A DNA stretch of 64,000 bases from Algimonas porphyrae. Its GTDB lineage: Bacteria > Pseudomonadota > Alphaproteobacteria > Caulobacterales > Maricaulaceae. The stretch is from NCBI RefSeq assembly GCF_041429795.1, contig NZ_CP163424.1, forward strand, positions 1,366,001 through 1,430,000, in the 5' to 3' direction. The translations under genes were made by a program, and so were the position numbers. Below, piece after piece: positions 34,877 through 43,649 of the stretch. The notes under the pieces are model-generated. The model was not told where the DNA came from and made no database searches. It saw only the letters and a list, made by a program, of their open reading frames with translations. Position 1 is the first letter of the stretch. Each line of letters opens with the position of its first letter.

Positions 34877-36454
34877 TCAGGCCCTGTTCAATCCGAGAGC
34901 CCCGGCATTGACGAGGCCGTCAGGGTCCAGCAGCGCCTTGATGCCTTCCAGCACGGACTTCGCCTCCTCGGACATATTGTCGTGGTAGGGATAGGTCCGC
35001 CCGATCTGGAAGTGGGCAGCACCGAAGTCGGTGAAAATGTCCATCACATTCTGGCGCGCCTGGGTCACCAGTGCAGTCGCCTCCGGATTGGCTTCGAACC
35101 GTTTCGCGCGTTTGAGGACGCCGGGTTCGACCGTCTGTTCATGGATCGGATGGATTTCCTCGGGCCAGATGAAGACAGGCTCCACCAGAAAGCCGTTGGT
35201 CGATAATGTGGTGAGCAGATAGCCGGTAACAATGTCATGCTTGTCGAGCTCCGGCTTCATCGTCGCGAACATGGCGTCCATCGCAGCAACGCAGGCTGGG
35301 CCGTCGCCCATCGGGACGATGCCGTGAATGGGAACCCAGCGCTCGCCCTGCGGACCCAGAATGGAATTGAGCGGGCCGAACGGATTGGTGCGCATGATTT
35401 TCGGGATCGAATTTTCGATTTCGCGTCCCGCGTGACGAGACACGATTTCCTTCAGGCGGCGCATCTTGCCGGCGACTTCGCCCTCACTATAGCCTTCGAC
35501 CATCCAGTGAAGGCTGTAGGCAGCGTCGTCCATGAAGCTGCGGCCTGACAGAACGACCTTGGCACCGTCCTTGATTCCCCTGAGCAGTCCGCCCTTGGCC
35601 TTGGTCACGACATTCCCTAGCGTCTTGAAATCGGAGGCTAGGCTAGCACGCGTCATGCGTACGACCTGCAGGTTCGGGTCGAAGCCGAACAGTTCGCAGG
35701 CAAAGCCAAGGCGGCCCATTTCGGCCATGGCTTTCGACCAGCTGGACGCGTCGTCGAATTCGAAACTAGCGTGATCTTCATGCGTGGGCAGGGGTATCAG
35801 ACGCAGGGTCGCTTCGGCCTTGTAGCCGAAACTCCCGGCATCAGACAAAAACAAACCCGTCAGATCCGGGCCATATTGCCGCCAGAACGGCTTGCCTTTT
35901 TCGCTGGCCGCTGTGCCGGTTCTGACAATCGTGCCGTCCGCGAGTACGACGGTCAGCGATGTAACAGAATCAGTCGATGGGCCGTGCGCGCCCGCTCCGA
36001 AAAAAGCATTATTCTGCGACAGGCCGCCACCAATGGTCGACGTCAGGCCGGATAGCGGGCCCCAGAACGGTGTGCGCAGGCCTTTTGCCGATAGCGCGTC
36101 GTAAAGCTGCGCCCATGTCACCCCGGCCTGCACTGTGACAGTCATGTCGGCTTCGTTGATCTCGATAATATCCGTCATCTGCGACAGGTCGAGCATCGCC
36201 ACGCCGTCACGATCCGGTGTGTAACCCTTGGTATAGCTCATGCCACCGCCACGTGGGTTGAGGCGTATTTTCGCCCGGTGCGCCACACGCACGGCTTCCG
36301 CAAGCTGCTCCGTCGTGCGAGGCGATATGACGAAGTCTGCCAGTTCACCCTTGGCCCAGATATCCTCTGAAAACAAAGCGCGGTCGGCCTCCCGGTCGGA
36401 CAGCCCGTCCGCTCCGAGAAGTTGTGTCAGGCTGTCGATAAGGGGCTTGTTCAT
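34877..36454 (-). CDS. FAD-linked oxidase, vanillyl-alcohol oxidase/4-cresol dehydrogenase type
   Basis: A 525-residue enzyme of the PCMH-type FAD family. The FAD-binding half carries RLNPRGGGMSYTKGYT and GGLSQNNAFFGAGAHGPSTDSV. The C-terminal half has the FAD-linked oxidase cap (GFLVEPVFIWPEEIHPIHEQTVE), found in vanillyl-alcohol oxidase, 4-cresol dehydrogenase and eugenol hydroxylase, and ends with DPDGLVNAGALGL. These oxidise para-substituted phenols. An aromatic substrate is therefore plausible for the operon, but related glycolate- or lactate-type oxidases share much of the fold. The start at 36454 is preferred to 36502 on family length. Confidence 0.85.
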   Translation of the reverse strand: MNKPLIDSLTQLLGADGLSDREADRALFSEDIWAKGELADFVISPRTTEQLAEAVRVAHRAKIRLNPRGGGMSYTKGYTPDRDGVAMLDLSQMTDIIEINEADMTVTVQAGVTWAQLYDALSAKGLRTPFWGPLSGLTSTIGGGLSQNNAFFGAGAHGPSTDSVTSLTVVLADGTIVRTGTAASEKGKPFWRQYGPDLTGLFLSDAGSFGYKAEATLRLIPLPTHEDHASFEFDDASSWSKAMAEMGRLGFACELFGFDPNLQVVRMTRASLASDFKTLGNVVTKAKGGLLRGIKDGAKVVLSGRSFMDDAAYSLHWMVEGYSEGEVAGKMRRLKEIVSRHAGREIENSIPKIMRTNPFGPLNSILGPQGERWVPIHGIVPMGDGPACVAAMDAMFATMKPELDKHDIVTGYLLTTLSTNGFLVEPVFIWPEEIHPIHEQTVEPGVLKRAKRFEANPEATALVTQARQNVMDIFTDFGAAHFQIGRTYPYHDNMSEEAKSVLEGIKALLDPDGLVNAGALGLNRA

Positions 36455-36532
36455 GGCAGTGTTTCTATCCGTGATCGGACGGGGTGTCTTGGCGTGCGTC
36501 AATCGCTACGGGAACGCAAATCACTCTCTTTC

Positions 36533-36982
36533 TCAGATCCGGCGTTCCTCGCAGAGCGTGCGACGGATCAGCGCTCCTTCCTTGACGAAGTGCCAGGTTC
36601 GAGAACGGATATTGTTGACGGGGGGAAGAATGATTTCCCAGAATTTCACCCCGACAAGATCTTTCCGGTCCAGGTGCAGCAGGATCACACCGTCCTTCGT
36701 CTCCCAGGCCGATCCTGAAAATGTCGGCGTATCCCACCAGAGCCGACCGTCTCTGAAGGTGCCGTCCAGTCGGGCTTTGTCGATACGTCCGTCCGCATGG
36801 GTGAATATATTGTGCTGGATGTAGGCGAACGGTCCATCATCCGGAAATTCGCAGGTCACGTGACTGTCGTGCCGCTCCAGCTCGACCGCATTCGTGTCAA
36901 GATGGATGTATTGCCCGGTCCAGCACCCTTCATGGGCCCGCATGGCTGGCATGGCATCGTGGAAAGCGGCGTGCTGAGACAT
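36533..36982 (-). CDS. Small hypothetical protein, lipocalin-like
   Basis: A 149-residue soluble protein that I cannot assign firmly. The pattern HEGCWTGQYIHLD, then ARLDGTFRDGRLWWDTPTFSGSAWE and FWEIILPPVNNIRSRTWHF, resembles DUF3598 or related lipocalin-fold proteins: a Gly-Cys-Trp opening strand and alternating beta strands. It is the first gene of the minus-strand operon, 78 bases before the flavoenzyme, and divergent from a TonB receptor. A carrier role for a hydrophobic substrate is an inference only. Confidence 0.65.
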   Translation of the reverse strand: MSQHAAFHDAMPAMRAHEGCWTGQYIHLDTNAVELERHDSHVTCEFPDDGPFAYIQHNIFTHADGRIDKARLDGTFRDGRLWWDTPTFSGSAWETKDGVILLHLDRKDLVGVKFWEIILPPVNNIRSRTWHFVKEGALIRRTLCEERRI

Positions 36983-37023
36983 GTTTGCAACAGTTCGCGC
37001 GAAAACAGGTCAGGATTTTGTTC

Positions 37024-37042
37024 CATGTCAAGAACGCGACAT
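37024..37042. promoter_or_regulatory. Weak inverted repeat in the divergent promoter region
   Basis: CATGTC and GACAT are inverted around 8 bases in the 198-base interval between the lipocalin-like gene and the second TonB receptor. The site could serve a dimeric regulator of both operons, but the match is short. Confidence 0.25.
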
Positions 37043-37180
37043 ATCGACCGACCTTAGGCGAGGGTGTCTGAGGCAATCAGGCGCAGGGGAGACGGGTCGC
37101 AGAAAACCCGCTCCGGGGACCGCAAACATTATTTGACGTGCAACCGGAACGGACTGCGCGACGGTTTTTAGGAGCACCAC

Positions 37181-39364
37181 ATGACCAACTCTTTCCTCAT
37201 CCGCACAGCGTCAGCCGCAGCCCTGGCTGGGGCGATGCTGTTGCCGACACATGCGTTCGGACAGATCGACGAAGTAATCACGACTGCCCAGCGGCGGGCC
37301 GAAACGGCGCAGGACGTTCCTGTGTCCCTGACGGTGCTCAGCGCCGAGGATCTGGAAGTGCGTCAGATCGAGGACACGCTCGATCTTCAGGCTTACGTTC
37401 CGAACCTCAATCTCGGCACCAATACGGGCACGTCCAACGCAGCGCGGATTTTTCTGCGCGGCATTGGTGAGGACGAATCCCGCGGTCTCGTCGAACCGGC
37501 GGTCGGCACCTATGTGGACGGCGTCTATATGGGCCGTCTTGTCGGTTCCCTGTTCGACCTGGTCGATCTGGAGCAAATCGAGGTTCTGCGCGGACCGCAG
37601 GGCACGCTTTACGGTCGCAACAGCAATGGCGGTGCGATCAAGATTACGTCCAAGCGTCCGGACACGGAAGGTTTTGCCGCCAATGGCAAGCTGACCATCG
37701 GCAATAATGAACGCCTGGACCTCAAGGGCGTAGTCAATATGCCGATCTCTGACAGTACGGCTATTCGCGTTTCGGGACTTTACCGAACGCGCGACGGATT
37801 TTTCGATATTGCGCCGGGTCCCAGCTTTGGAAATGCTGTTTATGAGAATATTGGTCAGCTTGATACGATGGCTGTTCGCGCCTCTCTGAGTCAGGATTTT
37901 GGGAACTGGAACCTGCTGATCACCGGCGATTATACGGATGATGATAGCGACCCTATCCCGTCCTCCATTGTCGACACGCTCGACGCTGATGGTGATCTGT
38001 TCACAATTGAACCCGCACCGGGAACGGCCTGTTTCAACGATGGGGCGACACAACCGACCGCACCGGCCGGCCCGTTCCAGTTCACCCGTCCGGTTGGCTG
38101 CTTTGCCGGTTTCACCAATGAAACCAAGAGCCGCGGTCTGTCGGCGCAGCTGACTGGCGATATCGGCATGTTCACGATCCAGTCGACTTCGGCCTTCCGC
38201 CGTCTGGATGACAGCCTGTCATCACATATTGGCTTTCCCTATCTGGAGGATACGGATCAGGAGCAGTTGAGCCAGGAAGTCACGGCCTCGTCCAACTTCG
38301 ACGGTCCGTTCAATTTTGTCTCTGGTGTCTATTACTTCAAGGAAGACCTGAATCTGGATACAGCCTTCGTCTTCCCGTTCCGGGTGGCAGCGGATGTGGA
38401 AAGCTTCGCGATCTTCGGTCAGGGGGAGTATCGGGCCGGCGATTTCACGCTGACGGGCGGCCTGCGCTATACGGATGAAAACCGTGACTTCGAAGGCATC
38501 GCTTTCAGCTCGGGCCTGACCAATGCCGTTGATGTCGGTGGCAGTAATGTCAGCTATACGGCGAAGGTCGACTATGACGTCAATGAGGATATTCTGCTGT
38601 TCGCGTCCTATGCCACGGGGTTCAAGGGCGCTGCGGTTTCTCCCGATTGCTTCAGCCCGGTGGCCTGCTTCCTGCCGGTCACGGAGGAAGAGGTCGGGAC
38701 GATCGAACTGGGCTTCAAGTCGCGTCTGGCTGACGACCGCGTTCGTCTGAACGGTACCTATTTCAACAGCCAGTATGACGATCTGCAGATTGCGGCGACC
38801 GTGCCAGGGCTTGGTTTCACACGCTTCAATGTCGACGAAACCAAGATTTCAGGGTTCGAGTTCGATTTCACCTTCGCGCCGAACGAACGGTTCGAACTGA
38901 ACGCCAATCTGGGTTTGCTGGACGGCGAATATGAGCAACTCTCGCTGTTACAGGCACAAAGCCTGCTCGGCGCGCTTGGCGCAGCCAATTGTCCGGGCGG
39001 GGTCGCCACAGTCGATTGCGCGCAGGATCTGGAGCTGAAAAATGCGCCGTCCTTCAAGGCCAATATCGGTGCCATCTACAATCAGCCTTTCGCTAATGGC
39101 ATACTCACATTCTCGGGCGATATCAGCTTCGAGTCGGACAGTTTCAATCTGGTTGCCAATGCCCCGTTCAGCGCCGCTACGGACGCACCGGACCTGCTCA
39201 ATGGCCGCATCGCCTACAAGCCTGACGATGCATTCTGGAATGTCGCCGTCTGGGCGCGTAATCTGACCGACCGGGAATATTTCCGGGCTGGTACGGCGAC
39301 CGGAAACGCTGTCTATGCGGCTGAACCGATGACCTACGGGATCGACTTCGGTTTTGAATTCTAG
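37181..39364 (+). CDS. TonB-dependent receptor
   Basis: A 727-residue outer-membrane receptor with AGGAG before the ATG. The signal peptide ends THAFGQ and the TonB-box-like DEVITTAQRRAE follows. The plug (IEVLRGPQGTLYGRNSNGGAI, KITSKRP) and barrel are complete, ending GIDFGFEF. It is divergent from the VAO-type operon and is followed by a terminator and then the LeuC-like operon, so it may import the substrate of either. The large receptor group to which it belongs is common in sphingomonads and Hyphomonadaceae. Confidence 0.93.
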   Translation: MTNSFLIRTASAAALAGAMLLPTHAFGQIDEVITTAQRRAETAQDVPVSLTVLSAEDLEVRQIEDTLDLQAYVPNLNLGTNTGTSNAARIFLRGIGEDESRGLVEPAVGTYVDGVYMGRLVGSLFDLVDLEQIEVLRGPQGTLYGRNSNGGAIKITSKRPDTEGFAANGKLTIGNNERLDLKGVVNMPISDSTAIRVSGLYRTRDGFFDIAPGPSFGNAVYENIGQLDTMAVRASLSQDFGNWNLLITGDYTDDDSDPIPSSIVDTLDADGDLFTIEPAPGTACFNDGATQPTAPAGPFQFTRPVGCFAGFTNETKSRGLSAQLTGDIGMFTIQSTSAFRRLDDSLSSHIGFPYLEDTDQEQLSQEVTASSNFDGPFNFVSGVYYFKEDLNLDTAFVFPFRVAADVESFAIFGQGEYRAGDFTLTGGLRYTDENRDFEGIAFSSGLTNAVDVGGSNVSYTAKVDYDVNEDILLFASYATGFKGAAVSPDCFSPVACFLPVTEEEVGTIELGFKSRLADDRVRLNGTYFNSQYDDLQIAATVPGLGFTRFNVDETKISGFEFDFTFAPNERFELNANLGLLDGEYEQLSLLQAQSLLGALGAANCPGGVATVDCAQDLELKNAPSFKANIGAIYNQPFANGILTFSGDISFESDSFNLVANAPFSAATDAPDLLNGRIAYKPDDAFWNVAVWARNLTDREYFRAGTATGNAVYAAEPMTYGIDFGFEF

Positions 39365-39389
39365 GGGTCCGGCATCGCCCGATTGATAC

Positions 39390-39421
39390 AAGGCAGTCGC
39401 GTTTTGGCGCGGCTGCCTTAT
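39390..39421 (+). terminator. Intrinsic terminator after the second TonB receptor
   Basis: AAGGCAGTCGCG and CGCGGCTGCCTT pair as a 12-base stem with one mismatch, loop TTTTGG, and TATCTAT follows. It lies 26 bases after the stop codon and just before the LeuC-like gene. Confidence 0.6.
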
Positions 39422-39430
39422 CTATAGCGT

Positions 39431-40777
39431 ATGGCGAAGACGCTTTTCGATAAAATCTGGGACGCGCACCGCGTCACCACTTTGCCATCTGGCGAGGACC
39501 TGATCGCGGTCGATCGCGTCTTTCTGCATGAACGTACGGGCTCGGTTGCGTTGGAAAGCCTGCTCGCATCAGGGCGCATGCCGATCGATCCCGATCGTGT
39601 TTTCTGCACCATGGACCATATCGTCAGTACGGAAGAGGGGCGAGGGCGGAATGATGCGCGCACACCGGGCGGCGACGTCTTCATCACTGCGACGCGTTCG
39701 GCTGCGGCCAAGACCGGGATCCAGCTGATCGATGTGGACAGTGCGGATCAGGGTATCGTTCACGTCATTTCGCCGGAGCTCGGCATTGCTCAGCCTGGCC
39801 TCACGCTGGTCTGTCCGGATAGTCACACCTGCAGTCAGGGCGCGCTCGGTGCAGCGGCCTGGGGCATCGGATCGACCGACGCCGAACATGCGATGGCGAC
39901 AGGGACGCTGCGCCTCAAGCAACCGCCGCAAACGCGCATCCGCGTCGACGGCAGGTTGGCGGATGGCATAACGGCCAAGGACCTCATCCTGCATATTATT
40001 GGCACGCTGGGCGCGGACGGGGCGAAGCGCTGCGCCGTCGAATTTTGTGGCGATGCGATCGAAGCCCTCGACGTTGAAGCGCGTCTGACGCTCTGCAATA
40101 TGGCTGTCGAAATGGCGGCGTTTACGGCGATCATCGCGCCGGATGATGTGACATTCGCCTATCTGAAGGGTCGCCGCTATGCCCCAGAGGACGATCAGTG
40201 GGACCGGGCCGTGTCGATCTGGCGGACTCTGATGACCGACAAGGACGCCAGCTTCGATCATGAGCATGTGTTCGATGCCCGTTTGATCGGACATACGCTC
40301 ACATGGGGAACGTCGCCGGGTCAGGCCGGGCGGCTAGACGGCACAACGGGTCATTCGGACTATATGAATGTGGAGTCCGGGACGCCGCTTCTCGGTTTGC
40401 CAATTGGCGGGGCCTTTATCGGCTCCTGCACCAATGCGCGGATCAGCGACCTGCGGGCTGCGGCTGACATATTGCGCGGGCAACGTGTGGCAGACGGGGT
40501 CACGGCGATCTGTGTGCCGGGTTCGATGGCCGTGCGGCGACAGGCCGAGATGGAAGGGATCGACCGCATTTTCCGGGCTGCCGGATTTGAGTGGGGCGAA
40601 GCGGGCTGCGCCTTCTGTTTTTATGCCGGGGGGCGGACCTTTGCGCCGGGCACGCGGGTCATCAGTTCCACCAACCGGAACTTCGAAGGGCGGCAGGGGC
40701 CCGGAGTCAGGACGCATCTGGCCAGCCCAGCCGTGGTTGCGGCCAGTGCCATTGCCGGACGGATCGCCGCGCCATGA
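39431..40777 (+). CDS. Aconitase-family hydro-lyase large subunit (LeuC-like paralogue)
   Basis: A 448-residue protein close to 3-isopropylmalate dehydratase large subunits. Cluster Cys positions are visible in AFIGSCTNARISDLRAA and in GEAGCAFCFYAGGRTF. In leucine-synthesis LeuC the second site reads GCSMCLAMN, so the neighbourhood of the cluster (FCFYAGG) is different here. That and the catabolic neighbours suggest a substrate other than isopropylmalate, for example a methyl- or alkyl-substituted malate or maleate. It overlaps the small subunit gene as ATGA. It stands directly behind a terminator, so it should have its own promoter. Confidence 0.85.
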   Translation: MAKTLFDKIWDAHRVTTLPSGEDLIAVDRVFLHERTGSVALESLLASGRMPIDPDRVFCTMDHIVSTEEGRGRNDARTPGGDVFITATRSAAAKTGIQLIDVDSADQGIVHVISPELGIAQPGLTLVCPDSHTCSQGALGAAAWGIGSTDAEHAMATGTLRLKQPPQTRIRVDGRLADGITAKDLILHIIGTLGADGAKRCAVEFCGDAIEALDVEARLTLCNMAVEMAAFTAIIAPDDVTFAYLKGRRYAPEDDQWDRAVSIWRTLMTDKDASFDHEHVFDARLIGHTLTWGTSPGQAGRLDGTTGHSDYMNVESGTPLLGLPIGGAFIGSCTNARISDLRAAADILRGQRVADGVTAICVPGSMAVRRQAEMEGIDRIFRAAGFEWGEAGCAFCFYAGGRTFAPGTRVISSTNRNFEGRQGPGVRTHLASPAVVAASAIAGRIAAP

Positions 40778-41346
40778 ATACGCCCTTCATCACCCATGAC
40801 GGCATTGCTGCGCCACTGCGCCGGGACAATATCGACACGGACCAGATCATTCCGTCGCGTGAAATGAAATCCGTCTCCAAGACCGGACTGGCCAAGGGTC
40901 TGTTTGCTGGGCAGCGTTATCTGGACGGTCGGACACCCAATCCGGACTTTGTCCTGAACCAACCTGACTTTGCCGAGGCGACAATCCTGCTGGGCGGTTC
41001 GAATTTCGGATGCGGAAGTTCCCGAGAACATGCCGTCTGGGCGCTGAAGGAATATGGCATACGTGCCGTCATCGCCCCCAGCTTCGGTGAGATTTTCTGG
41101 GGCAATATGATCGGCAACGGTCTTCTGCCGATCATGTTAGAGGAACCTGTGATCGATCAGCTGCCGCACCGCATCCATATCGATCTGCCCGCGCAAACGG
41201 TCAGTGGTCACCCGTTCGCGATCGATGCGGCAGCCAAGCGGCGTCTTGTCGAAGGACTCGACGCGATCGCGCAAACACTCCAACATCAGCCAGCCATCGA
41301 GGCGTTTCTGACAAGAGACCGGAAGGACAGGCCATGGGTCTACTGA
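40774..41346 (+). CDS. Aconitase-family hydro-lyase small subunit (LeuD-like paralogue)
   Basis: A 190-residue swivel domain: RDNIDTDQIIPSREMKSV at the start carries the substrate-site residues, and LLGGSNFGCGSSREHAVWAL is the classic LeuD loop, followed by APSFGEIFWGNMIGNGLLPI. ATG at 40774 lies within the stop codon of the large subunit gene; a longer open frame begins upstream but overlaps that gene. It forms a heterodimer with the preceding product. It overlaps the VOC lipoprotein start by 13 bases. Confidence 0.88.
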   Translation: MNTPFITHDGIAAPLRRDNIDTDQIIPSREMKSVSKTGLAKGLFAGQRYLDGRTPNPDFVLNQPDFAEATILLGGSNFGCGSSREHAVWALKEYGIRAVIAPSFGEIFWGNMIGNGLLPIMLEEPVIDQLPHRIHIDLPAQTVSGHPFAIDAAAKRRLVEGLDAIAQTLQHQPAIEAFLTRDRKDRPWVY

Positions 41347-42356
41347 CACGCTTATTGCTGACGAGCATGGCAGGCTTGGTGGCGCTCGGTGGCTGCACAA
41401 CAGACCCTGAACCCGTCCAGAATGTCCTTCCGGACCTGGAGGCGGTGCAAGCGCCCCCGGAGAGTGGACCCGTCGTATCCCAGCCTTGGGATGCCGTCCG
41501 GATCGGAACCTATGATCCTGCAGATTTTGCCCGTCTGTTCACGGACATTGGCGGATACACCGTCATCGATCGGGACGGGACAAAGCTCACCTTGCGAAAG
41601 GACGGGGTTGGTCCCCGCATCGTTCTGGACAAGATGCCGGCGAGCGCTCCGATGGCGCGAGCGGCGGATGCAAAGAGCTGGGAGCCGGGCTGCTACTGGT
41701 CCCTCATGATGCGAGCGAAAAATGTTCCGTCGATTGTTGCAGATGCGGAGGCCTTGGGGTGGTTGCCGAAAACCCCTGTCGCTTATCTCGAGTTTGGCCC
41801 GTCCAAGCTCAATGTCGTTGTTCTGACCCATCAGAAAACAGGCATGCAGGTGCAACTTTACGAACGTCTGACGACGCCATTGCCCGACGGTTATCCCGAC
41901 TTTGACCGTATCGGAATACCGTTCAACATCATGCAGATGGCCAGTGATCGCGATGCGACCTTCGCCATGTTTACGCAGCAGTTGAACTTCGCAACATTCT
42001 ATCACGGCGAGCCATATCTGTCGCCGGAACCCGAACTGATGCCGCTGGGCATTCCGGTCGCGTTGACAACGACCGTTCCCTATCGCGCCTCGATCGTCTC
42101 ACCGCTAGATGGCATGGAGACGGGACGGTTCGAGATGATCGAAATCATGGGACAGGAGGCGGGGCTGAAAGGTCGCGACTTCACAAAGAGCTGCACGAAT
42201 GACGCGGTCGGTCTTACGGAGGTCATTTATGATGTCCCGCATACGCGCCCGATTTTCGATCGCCTCGAAAGCGCCGGGGCGACCGTGATCCCGGATAAGG
42301 GTCTGGTGCTGGTCGCGCCGGATGGCGCGCGCATTCGTTTCGACCACGCGGACTAG
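41334..42356 (+). CDS. VOC-domain lipoprotein, two modules
   Basis: A 340-residue predicted lipoprotein (LLTSMAGLVALGGC, lipidated Cys21), followed by a linker of Pro and Glu and two VOC-like modules (WDAVRIGTYDPADFARLFTDIGGYTV; then FDRIGIPFNIMQMASDRDATFAMFTQQLNF). Like the lipoprotein at 30474 it takes a normally cytosolic fold to the periplasm or outer membrane. The start lies within the end of the LeuD-like gene, so it is co-translated with the hydro-lyase. A substrate-binding or isomerising role is a guess. Confidence 0.8.
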   Translation: MGLLTRLLLTSMAGLVALGGCTTDPEPVQNVLPDLEAVQAPPESGPVVSQPWDAVRIGTYDPADFARLFTDIGGYTVIDRDGTKLTLRKDGVGPRIVLDKMPASAPMARAADAKSWEPGCYWSLMMRAKNVPSIVADAEALGWLPKTPVAYLEFGPSKLNVVVLTHQKTGMQVQLYERLTTPLPDGYPDFDRIGIPFNIMQMASDRDATFAMFTQQLNFATFYHGEPYLSPEPELMPLGIPVALTTTVPYRASIVSPLDGMETGRFEMIEIMGQEAGLKGRDFTKSCTNDAVGLTEVIYDVPHTRPIFDRLESAGATVIPDKGLVLVAPDGARIRFDHAD

Positions 42357-42361
42357 CCGAT

Positions 42362-43630
42362 ATGAAGACCGTGACCCAGTCGCTGGCGACATTGCTCGCG
42401 CGCCCGATTGGCCAAGAGGATCGCGCACGTGCGGCCTTGTTGCTGCTTGACTGGACAGGATGCGCGGTGGCTGGGCGTTCGGAGCCAGCCGGACAAAAAA
42501 TCGCGGCGGCATTCCCTGACGAAATCGGGCGCTGTACGCGTATCGGCGCAAACCCGGCCTCACCGCAAATGGCTGCCCTGCATAATGGCTGCCTCGGCAA
42601 TGTTCTGGAGATGGACGATGTCGACAAGCGCGCTGTTCTACACGCCGCGCCGACCGTCATCCCTGCGGCCTTGGCGATGGCGGAGCATGTTGGTGCATCG
42701 ATGGACGATTGTCTGGACGCGATTGTGGTGGGCTACGAGGCGGCGATCCGCATCGGTCGCGCGGTCGGGCCGGGGCATTATGCGTTCTGGCACAATACGG
42801 CGACTTGCGGGCCGTTCGGCGCAGCTGCATCGGCGTGCTATCTGTTGAAGGGCAGCGACCTGGTCAGCGCGCTGGGCCTTGCCGGGACCCAATCTGCGGG
42901 TCTCTGGCAGACCCGTCACGAAACCGATTCCATGGCCAAACAGCTGCACGCCGGCCATGCGGCGCAAGTCGGTGTGCAGTCCGCATTATTGTCGGCGCAG
43001 GGCTTTCAGGGTCCCCGGACTATTCTGGAAGGGGAACAAGGTTTCTTCGCTGCACTTTGCCCGGGCGCAGACCCCAAAGATGTCATGTTCGCGCATGAAG
43101 GCTGGCTGCTGCATGAAACCTCGCTGAAACCTTATCCAGCTTGCCGTCACGCTCATCCAGCCATTGATGCGGCGCTCAAAGCCGACGATGATGGCGGGGA
43201 GGTGCTGCTGCGGACCTATGCCGACGCGATCAAGTTTTGCGACCGCCCTGAGCCCAGTAGCGTGATCGAAGCCAAGTTCAGTCTGCAACAGAGTGTCGCC
43301 GTGGCCCTGACGGGTCGTTCGCCGACATTGAATGATTTCGAACCGGACGCGATCGCCAGCCATGCCGCGACACGAACCCGTGTTAGGGTTGAGGAGAGTC
43401 GCAATTTCAACGAGGCCTATCCGGCCCACTATGGTGCAAGTATTGAAATCGGGGGACAGGTCTGGATCGCGACGGACGCATTAGGAGATCCCGAAGTGCC
43501 GATGCGATACGACCAGATCCGGCAGAAGGCCTTTGGCTTAATGCGCCATGGCGGCATGGATGATCCAGACCCGTTGATCGATGCGGCGCTCGACCGGATT
43601 TTGGCAACCTATTGCGCCCGGCTTCCATAA
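42362..43630 (+). CDS. MmgE/PrpD family protein (first copy)
   Basis: A 422-residue member of the MmgE/PrpD superfamily, which contains 2-methylcitrate dehydratase, cis-aconitate decarboxylase and iminodisuccinate epimerase. The N-terminal helical domain has LLLLDWTGCAVAG, HNGCLGNVLEMDDVDKRAV and AIVVGYEAAIRIGRAVG, and the lid domain begins LKPYPACRHAHPAIDA, where Lys and His line the active site. It is shorter than PrpD (about 480). The gene is followed at 19 bases by a second, only distantly related copy. A pair suggests two consecutive steps, or a heteromer. Confidence 0.9.
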   Translation: MKTVTQSLATLLARPIGQEDRARAALLLLDWTGCAVAGRSEPAGQKIAAAFPDEIGRCTRIGANPASPQMAALHNGCLGNVLEMDDVDKRAVLHAAPTVIPAALAMAEHVGASMDDCLDAIVVGYEAAIRIGRAVGPGHYAFWHNTATCGPFGAAASACYLLKGSDLVSALGLAGTQSAGLWQTRHETDSMAKQLHAGHAAQVGVQSALLSAQGFQGPRTILEGEQGFFAALCPGADPKDVMFAHEGWLLHETSLKPYPACRHAHPAIDAALKADDDGGEVLLRTYADAIKFCDRPEPSSVIEAKFSLQQSVAVALTGRSPTLNDFEPDAIASHAATRTRVRVEESRNFNEAYPAHYGASIEIGGQVWIATDALGDPEVPMRYDQIRQKAFGLMRHGGMDDPDPLIDAALDRILATYCARLP

Positions 43631-43649
43631 GATCGGATAGAAGGACGAC

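Noticed and set aside
39431-41346. Leucine biosynthesis leuCD
   Set aside because: The operon context is catabolic, leuB is absent and the cluster-binding segment differs from biosynthetic LeuC; the gene symbol was withheld.
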